This document shows positions 1 to 11,747 of a stretch of DNA of 35,862 nt, piece by piece. How positions within the stretch are numbered: position 1 is the stretch's first letter; each line of letters begins with the position of its first letter. The notes under the pieces were generated by a model. It was not told the origin of the DNA and searched no databases. It worked only from the letters and a program-made list of their open reading frames with translations. Origin of the DNA: Silene noctiflora (lineage: Eukaryota > Streptophyta > Magnoliopsida > Caryophyllales > Caryophyllaceae). The position numbers were made by a program, and so were the translations under genes. The stretch is taken from assembly GCA_009801015.1 (NCBI GenBank), contig VHZZ01000041.1, positions 131,229-167,090 of the forward strand. Reading direction: 5' to 3'.

Positions 1-978
1 CCTACGTGGACACCATTTTGATAATTATTTTCAAAACCGACCCAAAACGACAATTATTTTATTTTCGAGCATTATTTCAATAACGGATTCGTGAAACAAC
101 AGCTTATAAAGAATATAGCCCCTGCCCCCGGGCCCTAGCAAAGTTCATTGGAATACTCTATTTTCTATGGTTTACAGTGTTGTGAGAATTTGTTTATCTT
201 ATGTTCTAAAATACTAAGGAGTAACATATTACATAAACTAGAATCAAAGTCAATTGCTTGCCACTGGAGCAAGAACATTAAAAATTAGATTGGACCAAGG
301 ATATTGTCCGTGCAAGCTCATGAATTTCTAAGCCACATCGAAAAATATAAGGTAAAATAAAAAGAATAACTGAGAATACATGAATAACATCTGAAACTTC
401 CGCAAGAGTTACTAAAAATAAAAAGAACAATTATTGTTTTTTATTTTTATTTTATTTTTCCTTAAAAATATATTATAATTCGTTCTAATAGACCGAAATT
501 TGAAAAAGTTGGCGTATTATGGCAAATTCTGATCCAACCGGTCCGATCCGTCTTGGATCTGAATTTTTGTAATCCGGTACGGTCTGGAATTTTTGTCGGT
601 TCTGATCCAAACTGGTTCCAATCCAGTTCAATTTTGGATCAGTGCACAACCCTAGCTACCAGCTTCCTACGGTAAAATGTCGATATCAGTTCCATGAACC
701 CCAATTGAAAGCGTCACTAACTGTACATCACTAAGTTATACTCGTACCCATATTCGCCCACCACCCATAATTATTTGCAAGTTTTCAAACTAGAAATATA
801 AAACCTACATTAATCAAGACAAATATTTGATTGTTATTAGATCTTATGATTGATGAGTACCAAGAAAAAGGTGACAACTCCAAACTACTATTCAAAATTT
901 CTCTCTCGAAGCATGCAATTTGCTACTACTTTTTGTTTGAATCGCTATACAATTGGTCGGTAGTTTTAATTAAAACAT

Positions 979-1150
979 CTTGTTTGTGACGGACACTAAT
1001 CGTCACAAACTGAAAACGGATTATACCCCTCTCATAATGAGGCAAGTGGGAAAAATGAAGCACCCCATAATTAATGTCATTTGCATATTGTAAGAGGGAC
1101 ACTATTCATCTATTTTCAGTTTATAATGGATAATGTCCGTCTTCAAGGAG
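979..1150. mobile_element. Inverted-repeat MITE, family not assigned
   Basis: The left end (from 979, with GTGACGGACACTAATCG then ACAAACTGAAAA) matches the reverse complement of the right end (GACGGACATTATCC then ATAAACTGAAAA, ending CTCCTTG at 1150) over about 40 bp with several mismatches. The right end is followed by TA. Terminal inverted repeats, 172-bp size and lack of coding capacity fit a MITE. Similar GTGACGG...AAACTGAAAA repeats are common in Caryophyllales, from memory. No clean target duplication can be shown, so the exact ends and superfamily are uncertain. Confidence 0.5.
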
Positions 1151-1428
1151 TATTTGTCGTAGTACAATGAAATACAACATATAAGTTGTTAACTAACCTC
1201 TTTGAAACGCGGATGCAGTAGTTAGTAACCGGCAACTTGCAACTTCAAAATCCAATCCAACTTTATTTTATTATACTTAGAAAAAAAAAAGCCCCCATCC
1301 ATTGCACGCCTACTTTCCTCAACGACAGCGATACTGACACACACTGACACTGACACCCCACCTTTCAACCAACTCCCCCTCCTCAATTTCACATTCCCCT
1401 CGTAATCATCCCTCCCTCCATTTTCGAA

Positions 1429-1500
1429 GAGTTATTAGTTTAGTGGTTAAGACGGTTTTATTCCGTCCGACAAATTTCCGATTCCAATCCCCCGACGCCA
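1429..1500 (+). repeat. tRNA-like / SINE-head-like sequence with A and B boxes
   Basis: TAGTTTAGTGG at 1436-1446 fits the pol III A box TRGYNNARNNG at every position. GATTCCAATCC at 1480-1490 is a near match to the B box. They are spaced 44 bp, as in a tRNA gene. GACGG / CCGTC (about 1451-1467) can form a 5-bp anticodon-type stem around a 7-nt loop. The acceptor and T stems do not pair well, so this is not a functional tRNA gene. It is more likely the head of a tRNA-derived SINE. It shares the TGGTTA...TTTATTCCG pattern with 27279-27333. It falls just before the XLG start codon, probably within the transcribed leader. Confidence 0.45.
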
Positions 1501-1564
1501 TATATTGTACGAAAAATTAACAATAACAATCACTCCGTACTCACTCAACCACTATCCACCACCA

Positions 1565-4500
1565 ATGGCAGCCGCCGCAGACGGAGATGAGAGAGAAAAA
1601 ACCACCACCTTAACCACCGCCGCGTCAACCTCTCTACAACAACTTCTCCGCAAAATGCTTCCTCCAGGTGCACCATTCCTCGACGAAGATCACCTCGATT
1701 ACTCCTTCGCTGTTGATTACGACGTCGCTTCGTTTTCTCCTCCTCCTCCTCCCGCCGTCTCCTCCACTGCGGTTATGAAGCCGGCGTTGGTGACGGTGAC
1801 GGCGAATTCTAGGTTTCGACGAAATGAGAGTGTTCTTCACTCAACTACCTCTAATGGAAGTAGTAGTTACTGTACTATTGAGGATTCTGAAACGACATCT
1901 AATTCTAATTTGAATTCTAATTCCTTATTTAGTGTTGATTTGCGCAGTGATCATTCCGAAAATCGACGCGAGGAAATTCGACAGAATGTCGATAATTTGA
2001 ATGAGAATGTGGATGAGAAGCGGTTGAATGGAGTGACATTTCGGTCAGATGGCGATGATGTTGAGGAGGATGAGGAAGAGGAAGAGTCGCGTTGTTCTAG
2101 CGCACGTGAGGAGGAGGAGGAGGCGGCGGTGGTTTCGCCGATTGTGAGTGGAGAGAAGAGAGTGTGGAAGAAGAGAGGACCGTGTAGTAGGTGTAATAAG
2201 GGAAATAGGTTGAATAGAAGAGAAATGTGTATTGTATGTGATGCTAAGTATTGTAAGAACTGTGTGTTGAAAGCTATGGGATCAATGCCCGAGGGAAGGA
2301 AGTGTGTGAGTTGTATTGGTAAAGCGGTGGATGAGTCGAAACGTGTTTATCTAGGCAAGTTTTCGAGGATTTTGTGGAAGGTTTGTAGTGATTTGGAGGT
2401 TAAGCAGATAATTAAGGCGGAGAAGGAGTGTTCTGCGAATCAGCTTAGACCGGAGCAGATAGTTGTGAATGGGAGGCAGTTGGTGATGGAGGAATTGGTT
2501 GAGTTGTTTGGTTGTTCGTTGCCTCCTCGGAATTTGAAGCCTGGGAGGTATTGGTATGATAAAGATTCTGGATTTTGGGGAAAGGTGAAATATGATCGTT
2601 TTTGGATTATGTTTTGTTAATGTACTTAGATGTGATGGTTTTATGCATACAATCAATCCTTTTAATGTCGCATTGCTCATTTTATATTACGGTTGATTGC
2701 TTGGTTGTATGCATACAACGGTCTCACACATGTTTCATTGTGGTTGTTAATGTGGTGGTGTTTGGAGATTATATGTTGATATTACGGTTGTAATGTGGCT
2801 TTGTGTATGCACGCGTTTTTGGTTTTTAGGTAGGGGAAAAACCTGATAGAATCATATCATCAAAACTGAATGTTGGAGGTAAGCTTCAGGCTGATGCTAG
2901 TAATGGAAACACAAAGGTTTTCATCAACGGACGCGAGATCACCAAGGTCGAGCTCAGGGTGTTAAAGGTAACATATTTAGGTTCTCATAGAAGGATGATT
3001 GCTGTGTATATGGCTTGTTATACGGTGAAGACGACATTGTTTTACTTGTTTATTTATGTATTTTTAATGATGTTAATCTTGGTAACTATGGCGTATCATG
3101 GACCATGTTTGAAATAATGAACACATTTCTATGATTTTACAGCAAGCAACAATGATGTAGATCTGTCGTCTTCTACTCCCTCCGTCCCAATCATTAATTT
3201 AATTTTTTTTTTTATTCTGAGAAGGGTATTCTAATCAAAAGTAAACAAATGATTGGATGAAGAGAGTGTGTTGTATTTTAACGGTATGACTCTCTCTTGG
3301 GAATGAATTTTTACGAGCCTGTTGATTACTACACCCCTTCTACAGACAAAGAGGAGTGTAAAAAACAATCCAGGTTCCAGGGAATGTAAAAATCAGGCAA
3401 ATGTTGTTGCTTCTCGTTGATTGTGTAGTCTAATGTTTTTTTTTTTTTTTGCCACTGTGGCCTTCCTTGCTAGTTGCTATCGTAGTTTGTCTAGCATGTT
3501 GAACACGAAAGATAATATATAATTGGAACTAAACCTGTTATTTCATTATCTGATATTTTACTTTTGGATTTAGTTTTATCATTGTCAGCTACTTTAAAGC
3601 GTGTTTGAAGACTGAGCCCAACGACAGCTAGAACGGTCCATAGGATACTCTATGTTGTAACAAATTTTTAACATGAAAAATTAGCTGTGTTCATATATTT
3701 GCTGAACATTATACCCAATTGCAACGTCTTGAAACTGTTGTATGTTACTTCAGCATTATTAGAAGTGTTAGTGTGAAAATTCTCATTGTGAAACTGCGCA
3801 TGCTTTTCTTGTTGCGTCATGGGCAAAGGTCATGCACTGGAACACAGACTGCTTTCGTCAAGTTGTTATCACTGTAAATAAGATATCATCTCACTTGCTC
3901 CATATTCTTTTGCAGCTGGCCAAGGTGCAGTGTCCTCAGGATACTCATTTTTGGTTGTACGACGATGGTTCATATGAGGAGGAAGGCCAGAATAATATAA
4001 AGGGGAACATTTGGGGGAAGGTTTGTAAATGTTTTTTTTTATCCTATGAACTAGGCTAACATTAAGTTTTTCCATTTTACTGCGTGAATCATACAAGTAT
4101 TCCTCTTGGTTACAGAATGCCGGAATGTGTGTTCAAAATTTTCCAAGTCACATATAGGGTGTTTATAATATGTTTAATGTTGTACATGCGCAAAATTTTC
4201 AACACCCGGAGGTAACATTGCGTAGAAGTCTCTAACACCATGGACATCTTGGATGCAACACAAAATTAGTATCATATGTGAATTCTCTGCCCAATTTCTA
4301 AATTTTTTATGTTAACAATTTAGAAACTCATGAGCTATCTGTTATCTCTATAATAGTTCATTTTTCCATTATGATTTTTTCTATAATTAGTATGGTAGTG
4401 GTTCTTAGAATTTTGATGTGGTGTTTTTGCTAGACAGGCATCCACTCGTGCCTTGTGCTCATTACTCTCATTGCCAGTACCTCATGGGAAGATTGATGAT

Positions 4501-7500
4501 TCAAGAAATGACCCCACAACGAATTCTGGTGGACTAGTCCCAGATTATATAGAACAAAAGAAGATTTATAAACTTCTTTTGTTCGGGTTAGAAGGATCTG
4601 GAACAAGCACCATTTTTAAACAGGTACTTCATTAGACATGTGGTGCTTAAAACTTGATATTTAGTAATGATTTTATGCCCCTTACATTAATGATGTCTCA
4701 TTAGCTGAAACGACAAACCAAAATGTAAACAAATTGCTGACTATATTTTTCTTCCGGAAACCCCCCTCAGTTTTCCCACCCAAAGAAAGGGGAGGAAAAG
4801 TATAAACTTTCATTGGCCTTATATCGAAGTACAATACTTTCCATTGGTATAATACTGCTCTTCGAAAATTTTTTTTTGTAATTTGTTTTCTGGAGGCACT
4901 TTGGAAACAGGTTTCTATGCGATTTAGAGTTTAGGCTGGTTTAACACTTTAACCAGCTATTTTTCGTGCTTCTATTCTCTCATTGTCCATTTAGGCTGAC
5001 AGTTCACGGTTGTGGTCCATAGAGGTGTGGAGTGTAGACTATAAGTGGTTCTTATCTACCACAATTTCCTGGCTTGAGCAGACCGGGGGAAACTAACAGT
5101 GATCTTTTGGTCTGAGGACCATGAGAGGTGCGTTTGATTATTCCATACAAGCAGAACTATCAATTCCCAACCTGAAACTGTCTGCTGCCTCAAATCCATG
5201 TCCTCTTTACCCGATTTTATCGTCTGCACTACAACCAAAGAGCTGCTAGCAGATAGACAATTTGTGCTGCTGTGCTGGTATTGGATTAGGGTAGGGATAC
5301 CAAAATGCTTCCATTTTGTGAATGTTTTAGAGATCACCATGACCGCACTTTATCGCTTTTAGACTGGTTGTTAGCAGGGGATCTTTCACTATCTGAGTTC
5401 TCCTCTGGTTTGTCTGACAGTTCGACCACCGCCAATGATACACTAGAGATTTCACCCTAAGAGATAAAATTGCATAATGTGTGCCACTCACATGCTATAG
5501 TTTCCATTACCCAGCTTCGCGATAGTTCTAGTTGAATTAATAATATCAATTATAGTTACTTGATAACGCCGGAGTCTATAGAGTCTCAGTTTGCGGGCTT
5601 TTACAATTATTTTTGAAACCAGGTCAATATTGGACACAAAATATACAACCTCTAGCCTTTCTTATATCAATTGTTAAGAATTTGAAGGCTTTGATACGAG
5701 GAATATTGATTAAGAAGTTAGTAAACTTTGAGCGTATAGAGAATTAATTAATGTGATAAACGGACAGAGATAAGCTCAAATAGAAACTAGCAAGTGCAGG
5801 GAAATGTCTAACTAGAGAGGGAGAAATGTACAAAACTAGGATAACACTCGATATTTAATCAACGTCTAGTAATGTTTGGTTTAATAAATGACAGCATAAG
5901 TAGCATAATAATAATAATAATAATAATGTAAATTGTGTGAGCCTTCTGTTTGGCTAAAACTTCTCCTGTTTTTATGCTTCTTTGACATAATCAGGTTAAG
6001 TTTTTATATGGGAATATGTATACACCAGAAGAGCTGCAAAACATCAAGCTTAAGATACAGAGTAATTTATACAAATATCTTGGTGTTCTCCTAGAGGGAA
6101 GAGAGAAATTTGAAGACGAGGCTCTAGATAAGGAGAAAGACACCGAAGATGGTGCCGCAACTGATCCAGAGTTTCACCCAGGTTTTTTTTCCGAAGTCTT
6201 TTGTCTAATATTTTTTTATGCTGCATTGTGTATAATTTTAGTCACCAAGTCACTCAAGGTTTCTGGCCACCAGTACTTTGTTAGGGTACATGAGAAACAC
6301 ACTTGGTTGCAAGTTGTAGCATCATTCTTGTTATGGGATGTACATACTTTTTGATATTGCGTATTTTAATGTACTAGGATGATTGTTTTCTTTTGTGTAT
6401 GTATGAGCTTATTTAGCAATGTTCTAATGTCTGCACTCCATTGCATGTTTTTGTTCCTTTTTGGACTTTTGTGTACCTTATCAACATGACTTTTAGTCTG
6501 GAGTCCTGCAGACTAGAGTTTTTTTTCATGTTTTCTTTGTAGGGAAAATCTATGGGTTTCGTCTTATCATGAATTTGGATTCTGCGTCCTCTCCAGCAAT
6601 GCTGGCAAACAATTCATTTTTCCCCGTTCTATTTTCAGTTATTGCACAAAGAAACTTGGACATGGGTTTTGACAATGGGCACCACATTCTTAGCCAAAAC
6701 ATGAATTATTTAGCAGGTGTACAGTGCATTCTAAGGTCATAGTCATATATGCTGAATGCTTGCCAAGTACTCCGTATGAGTCACAGAGGGCATGCTATAT
6801 TTTCATGTCTTCATCAAGTCTCCTGTGATTGAGTATGACCACCTATCGGATATGGTTGTCAAATGGCTGCCATTAGAGGTCCACATGCTCGTAACAAAGT
6901 GTGCATGAGATTTACTTGCCCAAGTGGCACATGTGACTTACTCGATGGAGTGATCTCTTAGTAGCCGTGTTTCTGGTAATTGGAAATCTGTTAGTAGCTG
7001 TGTTTTACATTTGGTCATTGGAAATCTGTTAGTAGCTGTGTTTTACATTTGGTCTTTGTTTTTTTGCTTCTTTGGTATTCCTGGTTCTAACTTCTAGTTT
7101 TACTAATGAATTCCATAAGTAGTAATAATGGGTTTTGCTTTGAACAAGCAGAGCCATGTATTCAGCAACTGAATGGAAGAGTTTGAAGTATGGTTAAATG
7201 ATTAGGAAAGTAACTGAATTATTAGCAGATTCAGTTTTTTTTGTGACATATCTTGTTATTTATTTCTCTATTTTGGAATCAATAGTGTATCTACTGGCGA
7301 CTGAATGCACTCTTTGTTGTTTCTTAGAAGAGCATCTTGATGCACATCATTTCTAGTTATTCTAAGCACAAAACTTAAGAACTCATGTTCTCTCTATGTC
7401 TACATGTGTGCTTCATGAGGTGTGTAAAAGATTACGTGAGATGAGACCACTGTCATGGTTCAATCCAAATTCAGTCATCGTTATTGTCCGAGGCTTGTAA

Positions 7501-10484
7501 TTTCTTCTGGTGCTACACCTCACTATGGTGGAGGCTGTTTCTCCTCTTTCATATCTTATCCTGTCTATTTTTATGTAATATTGTTGACAAACTATATATA
7601 AGATTTTTTTACTCCGAATTTTTTTCTACTGTAATCCAGTCAAACTCTTGTCAATTGTCATATAATCTGGTTGTCTAAAAGAAAGGCAACTTCGTATGGC
7701 CTAAAATAACAACATAATCTAGTTGTGAAATTTGAGTTGCAATGAACAAGCAACATCCTTTTATCGAGTGAGAATTAACTAGGGAACTTTATAATGATTA
7801 TGCACCTGGGTATTTTAATGGATATGCAATGTATTTTTACCCTTTTGGTCATATGGTCACATAATTCTAACTTCGTTTCAATATAATTAATTTTGTTGTT
7901 GTCCTCTGTCATAATCAAGTGTTCACGTGGGCGTGAGCGCGTGACACACTAAAACATTTTTGAACTGTGAATCTGCATATGCACTTCACATGATCATACT
8001 TGTTTCAATTAAACTTAACTTATTATTTGTGAATTTCTGGGTGTAGGTACACCGTACACCCGCTACTACAATAGTGGATTGTTCATTCTTAGAAGCTTTC
8101 CTCATTAAATGAGAGATTAGTGTTTTGTAGAGCCTACTGAGGCATGCTTTTGGGGCCTCCTGAACAATCCTTGTCATAGTAGTACAGTGTGATACCATTT
8201 TCTTTTCTTTGGCTGCTTTCTTAGTTAGAATCATGGTCTCACTGTGATGTTTTTTTCATTCATGCAATTTTTCAAACCTTAGAAATCGACGATGCTTATT
8301 CATGTACAGGTAACATGTCAGTTGACGGGAGGAACCACTGTATCTATTCTATCAACCAGCGGCTTAAGAAGCATGCAGATTGGTTGCTACAAATTATGGC
8401 CACTGGAGACATGGATGCATTCTTTCCAGCTGCGACACGAGAGTATTCACCTCTTGTTGAAGAGCTTTGGAAAGACCCCGCCATTCAAGAAACTTACAAG
8501 AGAAAAGAAGAATTGAGTTTTCTTCCGGATACTACAAAATATTTCTTAGATCGGGTAAGCGATGACTGCAATCTGATATTAGCAGTACCTCTACTTTTCT
8601 ATTCTACTAATTTATTTACAGCTGATATCTGTAAAATCCCGGGTCCACTTGTGGCAATGACAGTTATGCTATCTGAATTGTACTTAGAGACTTGAGAGTT
8701 TCATTTAGCTACTCGTGATAGTTTGAACTGTTGATTTGTGAAAATAGAAGGTTATGCTAGCTAAAAAATTAGTGATATCAATAACCTAGTGTCTGCTGTG
8801 ATGATCGTCTTGTTTGATTTGTGACTCATGATTGGATTCATTTCCATATGGTGTAAGAAGTTTTAGTGGTAAAGACACGTCAATTTTATAATAGCATCGG
8901 TATAGGAATCTGGAAAAAAAAATATTTGAAAGGAAGAGGAAAGGACGGCAATTCACACATTGAAATTTTAACCTAAGGCAAAATTTTACCTTCTCTAGAA
9001 CAATTAATCTACAATACTCCTAATAGTTGGTGTGCAGTAGCCACTAGTCAGTATGGGACTAGGGTCTGATTGTCACAGTGCCTTCACCGATTTGCACACG
9101 ATTAAGGCTGGGTTGCTCTTTGGGCATGTGAGCATGTATTATGCTTACCCGCATTATTTTGTCGTCAAACCTCCATTTTATTATTCGTCCCCTTGTTGCC
9201 ATCCTTTGCAGACTGCTTTCTTACGAGGATTCGTAGGTATTGCAGTCTTGCTTTCCCTTTGTTCTATCGCGGGGAAGTTGGAATGGTATGTGAGATGGGA
9301 ATTTTCCCAAATAGGCCTTTTCAGACATATATCGGGTGTCTTGGATCCTGTATACTCTCATTTCTTCTGCTGCTGGTATGCTAGTGGAAAATTTGCCGAA
9401 ATTTGTTTGCAAGTTTCAATACATCTTGGCTCCAGTATTCTCATCCTCATTTTCACAGGTTATTGAAATTTCTAGCAATGATTATGAGCCATCGGAGAAG
9501 GATGTCCTATATGCTGAAGGGGTCACTCAGAGCAATGGTCTTGCATCTGTGGAGTTTTTACTTGATAGTAGAAGTCCCTTGTCGATCGCTTACAGTGAGA
9601 ATCATGACTATCCACCTCCATTAACAAAGTAATTTTCCTTGTCCTCACATTTTTCTTTCTGTATTTTTGTCAGTGTGATTCCACATTGCTATCAACCGAT
9701 TTTTTAGCTTTATTTGTATATTGACTGTTTATCGTGTTTTCATTTCGTTTTTTTACTATCTTTCCTATTTGTCTATATTCTTTTATTTATCTTGTCTGCC
9801 ATCAACGGTTCAAATAATGATTCACGTAAGCCGATCCTGAGTCAATTTTGGAGTAAGGCTCTCCTGTTGTTGCTTACTTCTAGCTGTATAATGGTCCCTG
9901 TTTCTTCTGTTTTCTGATATAGGTACCAACTAATTCGTATTAGATCTAGTGGTCTACAAGATGGATTCAAATGGCTCGAAATGTTTGAAGATGTTAGAGC
10001 AGTGATATACTGCGTAGCTTTGAGTGACTACGACGTATTATGGGAAAACGGTATAGACTCTTTGAGCAATAAAATGTTGGCAAGCAGGCAAATGTTCGAG
10101 AGCCTGCTGAAACACCCTTCACTTAGAGACATCCCCTTTGTGTTACTATTGAACAAATACGATGCTTTCGAAGAAAAGATAAGCAAAGTGCCTTTGACTA
10201 CTTGCAACTGGTTCCAAGACTTCTGCCCTGTTAATCCCCAAGGAAGCAATCAGTCACTTGCACAACAAGCATATTACTACGTGGCAGTCAAATTTAAGGA
10301 ACTTTATGCCGACATTAAAGGTCAGAAATTATATGTTTGGCCGACGAAAGCGCTTGAGCGTTCCTCAGTTGATGAGGCATTCAAATTTGTTCATGAAGTT
10401 TTCAAGTGGGACGATGTGAAAGAAGAACACATCTACGGTCTTAATGGGGATGAATCTTTCTACAGTACAGAAGTGAGTTCTTAG
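1565..10484 (+). CDS. XLG3: Extra-large guanine nucleotide-binding protein, XLG3-type (8 coding exons)
   Basis: Plant-specific extra-large G-alpha protein that pairs with G-beta/gamma and acts in signalling at the plasma membrane and nucleus. Coding exons: 1565-2584, 2830-2967, 3916-4020, 4438-4623, 5995-6181, 8310-8554, 9459-9628, 9923-10484. All introns are GT-AG and the reading phase is continuous, giving 870 aa (Arabidopsis XLG3 is about 850). The ATG at 1565 has good context (ACCAATGGC); the open frame extends upstream only to a TTG. The N-terminus has the family motif [10 protein letters not shown] near residue 29, then an acidic stretch (about 164-190) and basic KRVWKKRG (198-205). The XLG cysteine-rich region follows, with CxxC pairs at 207/210, 222/225, 230/233 and 247/250. 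The C-terminal G-alpha-like domain has a P-loop GLEGSGTST (471-479) without the usual lysine, RSSGLQ where classical G-alpha has DVGGQR, and a good NKYD (761-764). These departures are known for XLGs. The exon-6 stretch [15 protein letters not shown]...[16 protein letters not shown] points to XLG3 rather than XLG1 or XLG2; the symbol is by similarity from memory. Confidence 0.93.
3174..3268. mobile_element. Degenerate Stowaway-like MITE in XLG intron 2
   Basis: The left end TACTCCCTCCGTCCCAATCA (from 3174) is a classic Stowaway (Tc1/mariner MITE) terminus next to a TA. The right part, AAATGATTGGATGAAGAGAG (about 3248-3267), is a mutated inverted copy of it. The 95-bp size, flanking TA and hairpin-like arrangement support the call. 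The right terminus has drifted, so the boundary there is approximate. It lies in intron 2 (2968-3915) and does not touch an exon. Confidence 0.55.
5909..5929. repeat. (ATA)n microsatellite in XLG intron 4
   Basis: About seven ATA/AAT triplets in a row just upstream of exon 5. Simple-sequence repeat with no coding role. Intron 4 (4624-5994) otherwise shows nothing I recognise. Confidence 0.85.
6979..7054 (+). repeat. Perfect tandem duplication of a 38-bp unit in XLG intron 5
   Basis: The unit starting ATTGGAAATCTGTTAGTAGC and ending ATTTGGTC occupies 6979-7016 and again 7017-7054 with no mismatch. It lies in the 2.1-kb intron 5 (6182-8309). The absence of mismatches suggests a recent slippage or repair event. 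The rest of intron 5 holds no element I can name. Confidence 0.9.
9800..9872 (+). repeat. SINE-like 3' segment, copy 1 (XLG intron 7)
   Basis: The stretch with CAACGGTTCAAATAATGATT, then CACGTAAGCCGATCC, CAATTTTGGAGTAAGGCTCT and a short TTGTTG tail aligns to 15421-15501. The pattern 'AGCCGAcCC...TTTtGGgaTTAAGGCTctgatgTTGTTG' is a very common plant dispersed repeat with a TTG-rich tail, usually attributed to tRNA-derived SINEs. Only the 3' part is recognisable, so the 5' limit is arbitrary. Confidence 0.5.
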
Positions 10485-11747
10485 ACGATACAAGGTTAGG
10501 TTACTCCTCAATCTCTTGACGACTTTCAGCACATTGGATGCTTGTAGACCTGACAAAATAGAACCTGCCGAATTAACCCAACCAAAAAAAAAAAAAAGCA
10601 AACATGAATATGACTCGAGATTTGGATGACCTTGATTCATTCTGGATTTTGCTTTGCCCCAAATGGCGTCTTACCCCTCTGCTTAATTCGATAATAGCTT
10701 ACCCAAAACATACCCCAACCCAAAGCGACTCAATCCGACCCTAATTGACCCCAGTACCCAAACTGAGCCTTCCGTATCTAACCTGGCTTACTCCATTTAT
10801 TAGGTAGTGATGATATGTTAGGTCACGTATATAAGACGATTGCAAGTCTTGGCTAAATTGAATTTTGCAACTTTGTAAGAACAATGTATATCGAGTTTTA
10901 TAGTTGATTGAGCTGGAGCAGGGAGAAATGCATCTGTTTTATGTGGCGTTTCGATGTTTGTATTTAATTCTTGTAAATTTGATTGTAACCATATTCCTTT
11001 GTTTAGTTCACATGATCCATAGTTTTGTTCGGTAAGGTAAGTGTAGTTTAAAAACGGTTGGAACCCTTGGTGTAACATGGTTTGATTAACCGTTGCCAAT
11101 CCTGTTAATTGGATGTATTGTAGCGGTTTAATGAATGGCCCTTTTGTCCAAGAGGTACCTGCGGAGTTGATTATCTTTCTCGAAAACTAAGATTTGAAGT
11201 GGTCTATAATTTACTGAGTACTCAGTATAATTCACCTGCATTCGTGTACAAACCAGTGCAGACAAAGTAACATGAATATCTCCGGCAGTCGATCTATTTC
11301 CATCAGCCGGGACAGTGGGTGTGAGAAGTTTGGGGTATGTTTGGTGTTTCTTCCATCAATCATCCGGATCTACACCGTATATTAACAGGGTCGTTCAAGA
11401 GGTAATTATGTGCAACAAGTTGAGTTTCAAGCATATCAAAACTCACACAACCTTTTAAGCATAGTTTTATCCCAATGAATCATAACCAGTGAACTATGCA
11501 CGAGAATCTTTAGTCGATTATGGAATTAATATATAATGCAATTGATTGACATACGAGAAATTCATAGATGTAATACATATTTACATTTTCTAAATGTACA
11601 CCTTTTAAAGGGTAACCATCTATTCAAGTACAGAAACCCAGGCTCAAACCAATGCTCCGGGAACGACCAAGGTGACCTTGTATACGCGCATCTTTACAAT
11701 GGGATCTGGTCAATTTAGGGCCAGCACCGTCCATGGTCCAAAAGCCA
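10485..11747. other. Tail-to-tail intergenic region between XLG and the OTU gene
   Basis: Holds the 3' untranslated regions of two convergent genes. There is a poly(A) tract at about 10585-10598. A CCCAA/CCGACCC-rich stretch at 10670-10790 reads on the minus strand as GGGTCGGATTG-type words, a degenerate repeat seen again near 29150 and 30310. No exon, RNA gene or clear terminator could be supported. Confidence 0.6.

Larger units (their letters stand above)
1..1564. other. Non-coding region upstream of the XLG gene
   Basis: No coding exon is visible here. Around 540-650 there is a degenerate run of GGTCCGATCC / GGTTCTGATCC-like words, a low-grade repeat. An inverted-repeat MITE lies at 979-1150. 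A TATA-like stretch (TTTTATTATACTTAG, about 1264-1278) precedes a pyrimidine-rich stretch (about 1290-1430) typical of a plant 5' leader. A tRNA-like segment sits at 1429-1500, just before the ATG at 1565. The promoter and transcription start are inferred from composition only. Confidence 0.5.

Noticed and set aside
1505..1564. Upstream extension of the XLG frame to a non-ATG start
   Set aside because: The first codon is TTG. The first ATG, at 1565, has good plant context and is followed by XLG-type sequence.
6016..6354. Long frame that reads through the end of XLG exon 5
   Set aside because: XLG homology ends at the CCAG|GTTTTT donor (6181/6182). The rest is T-rich intron.
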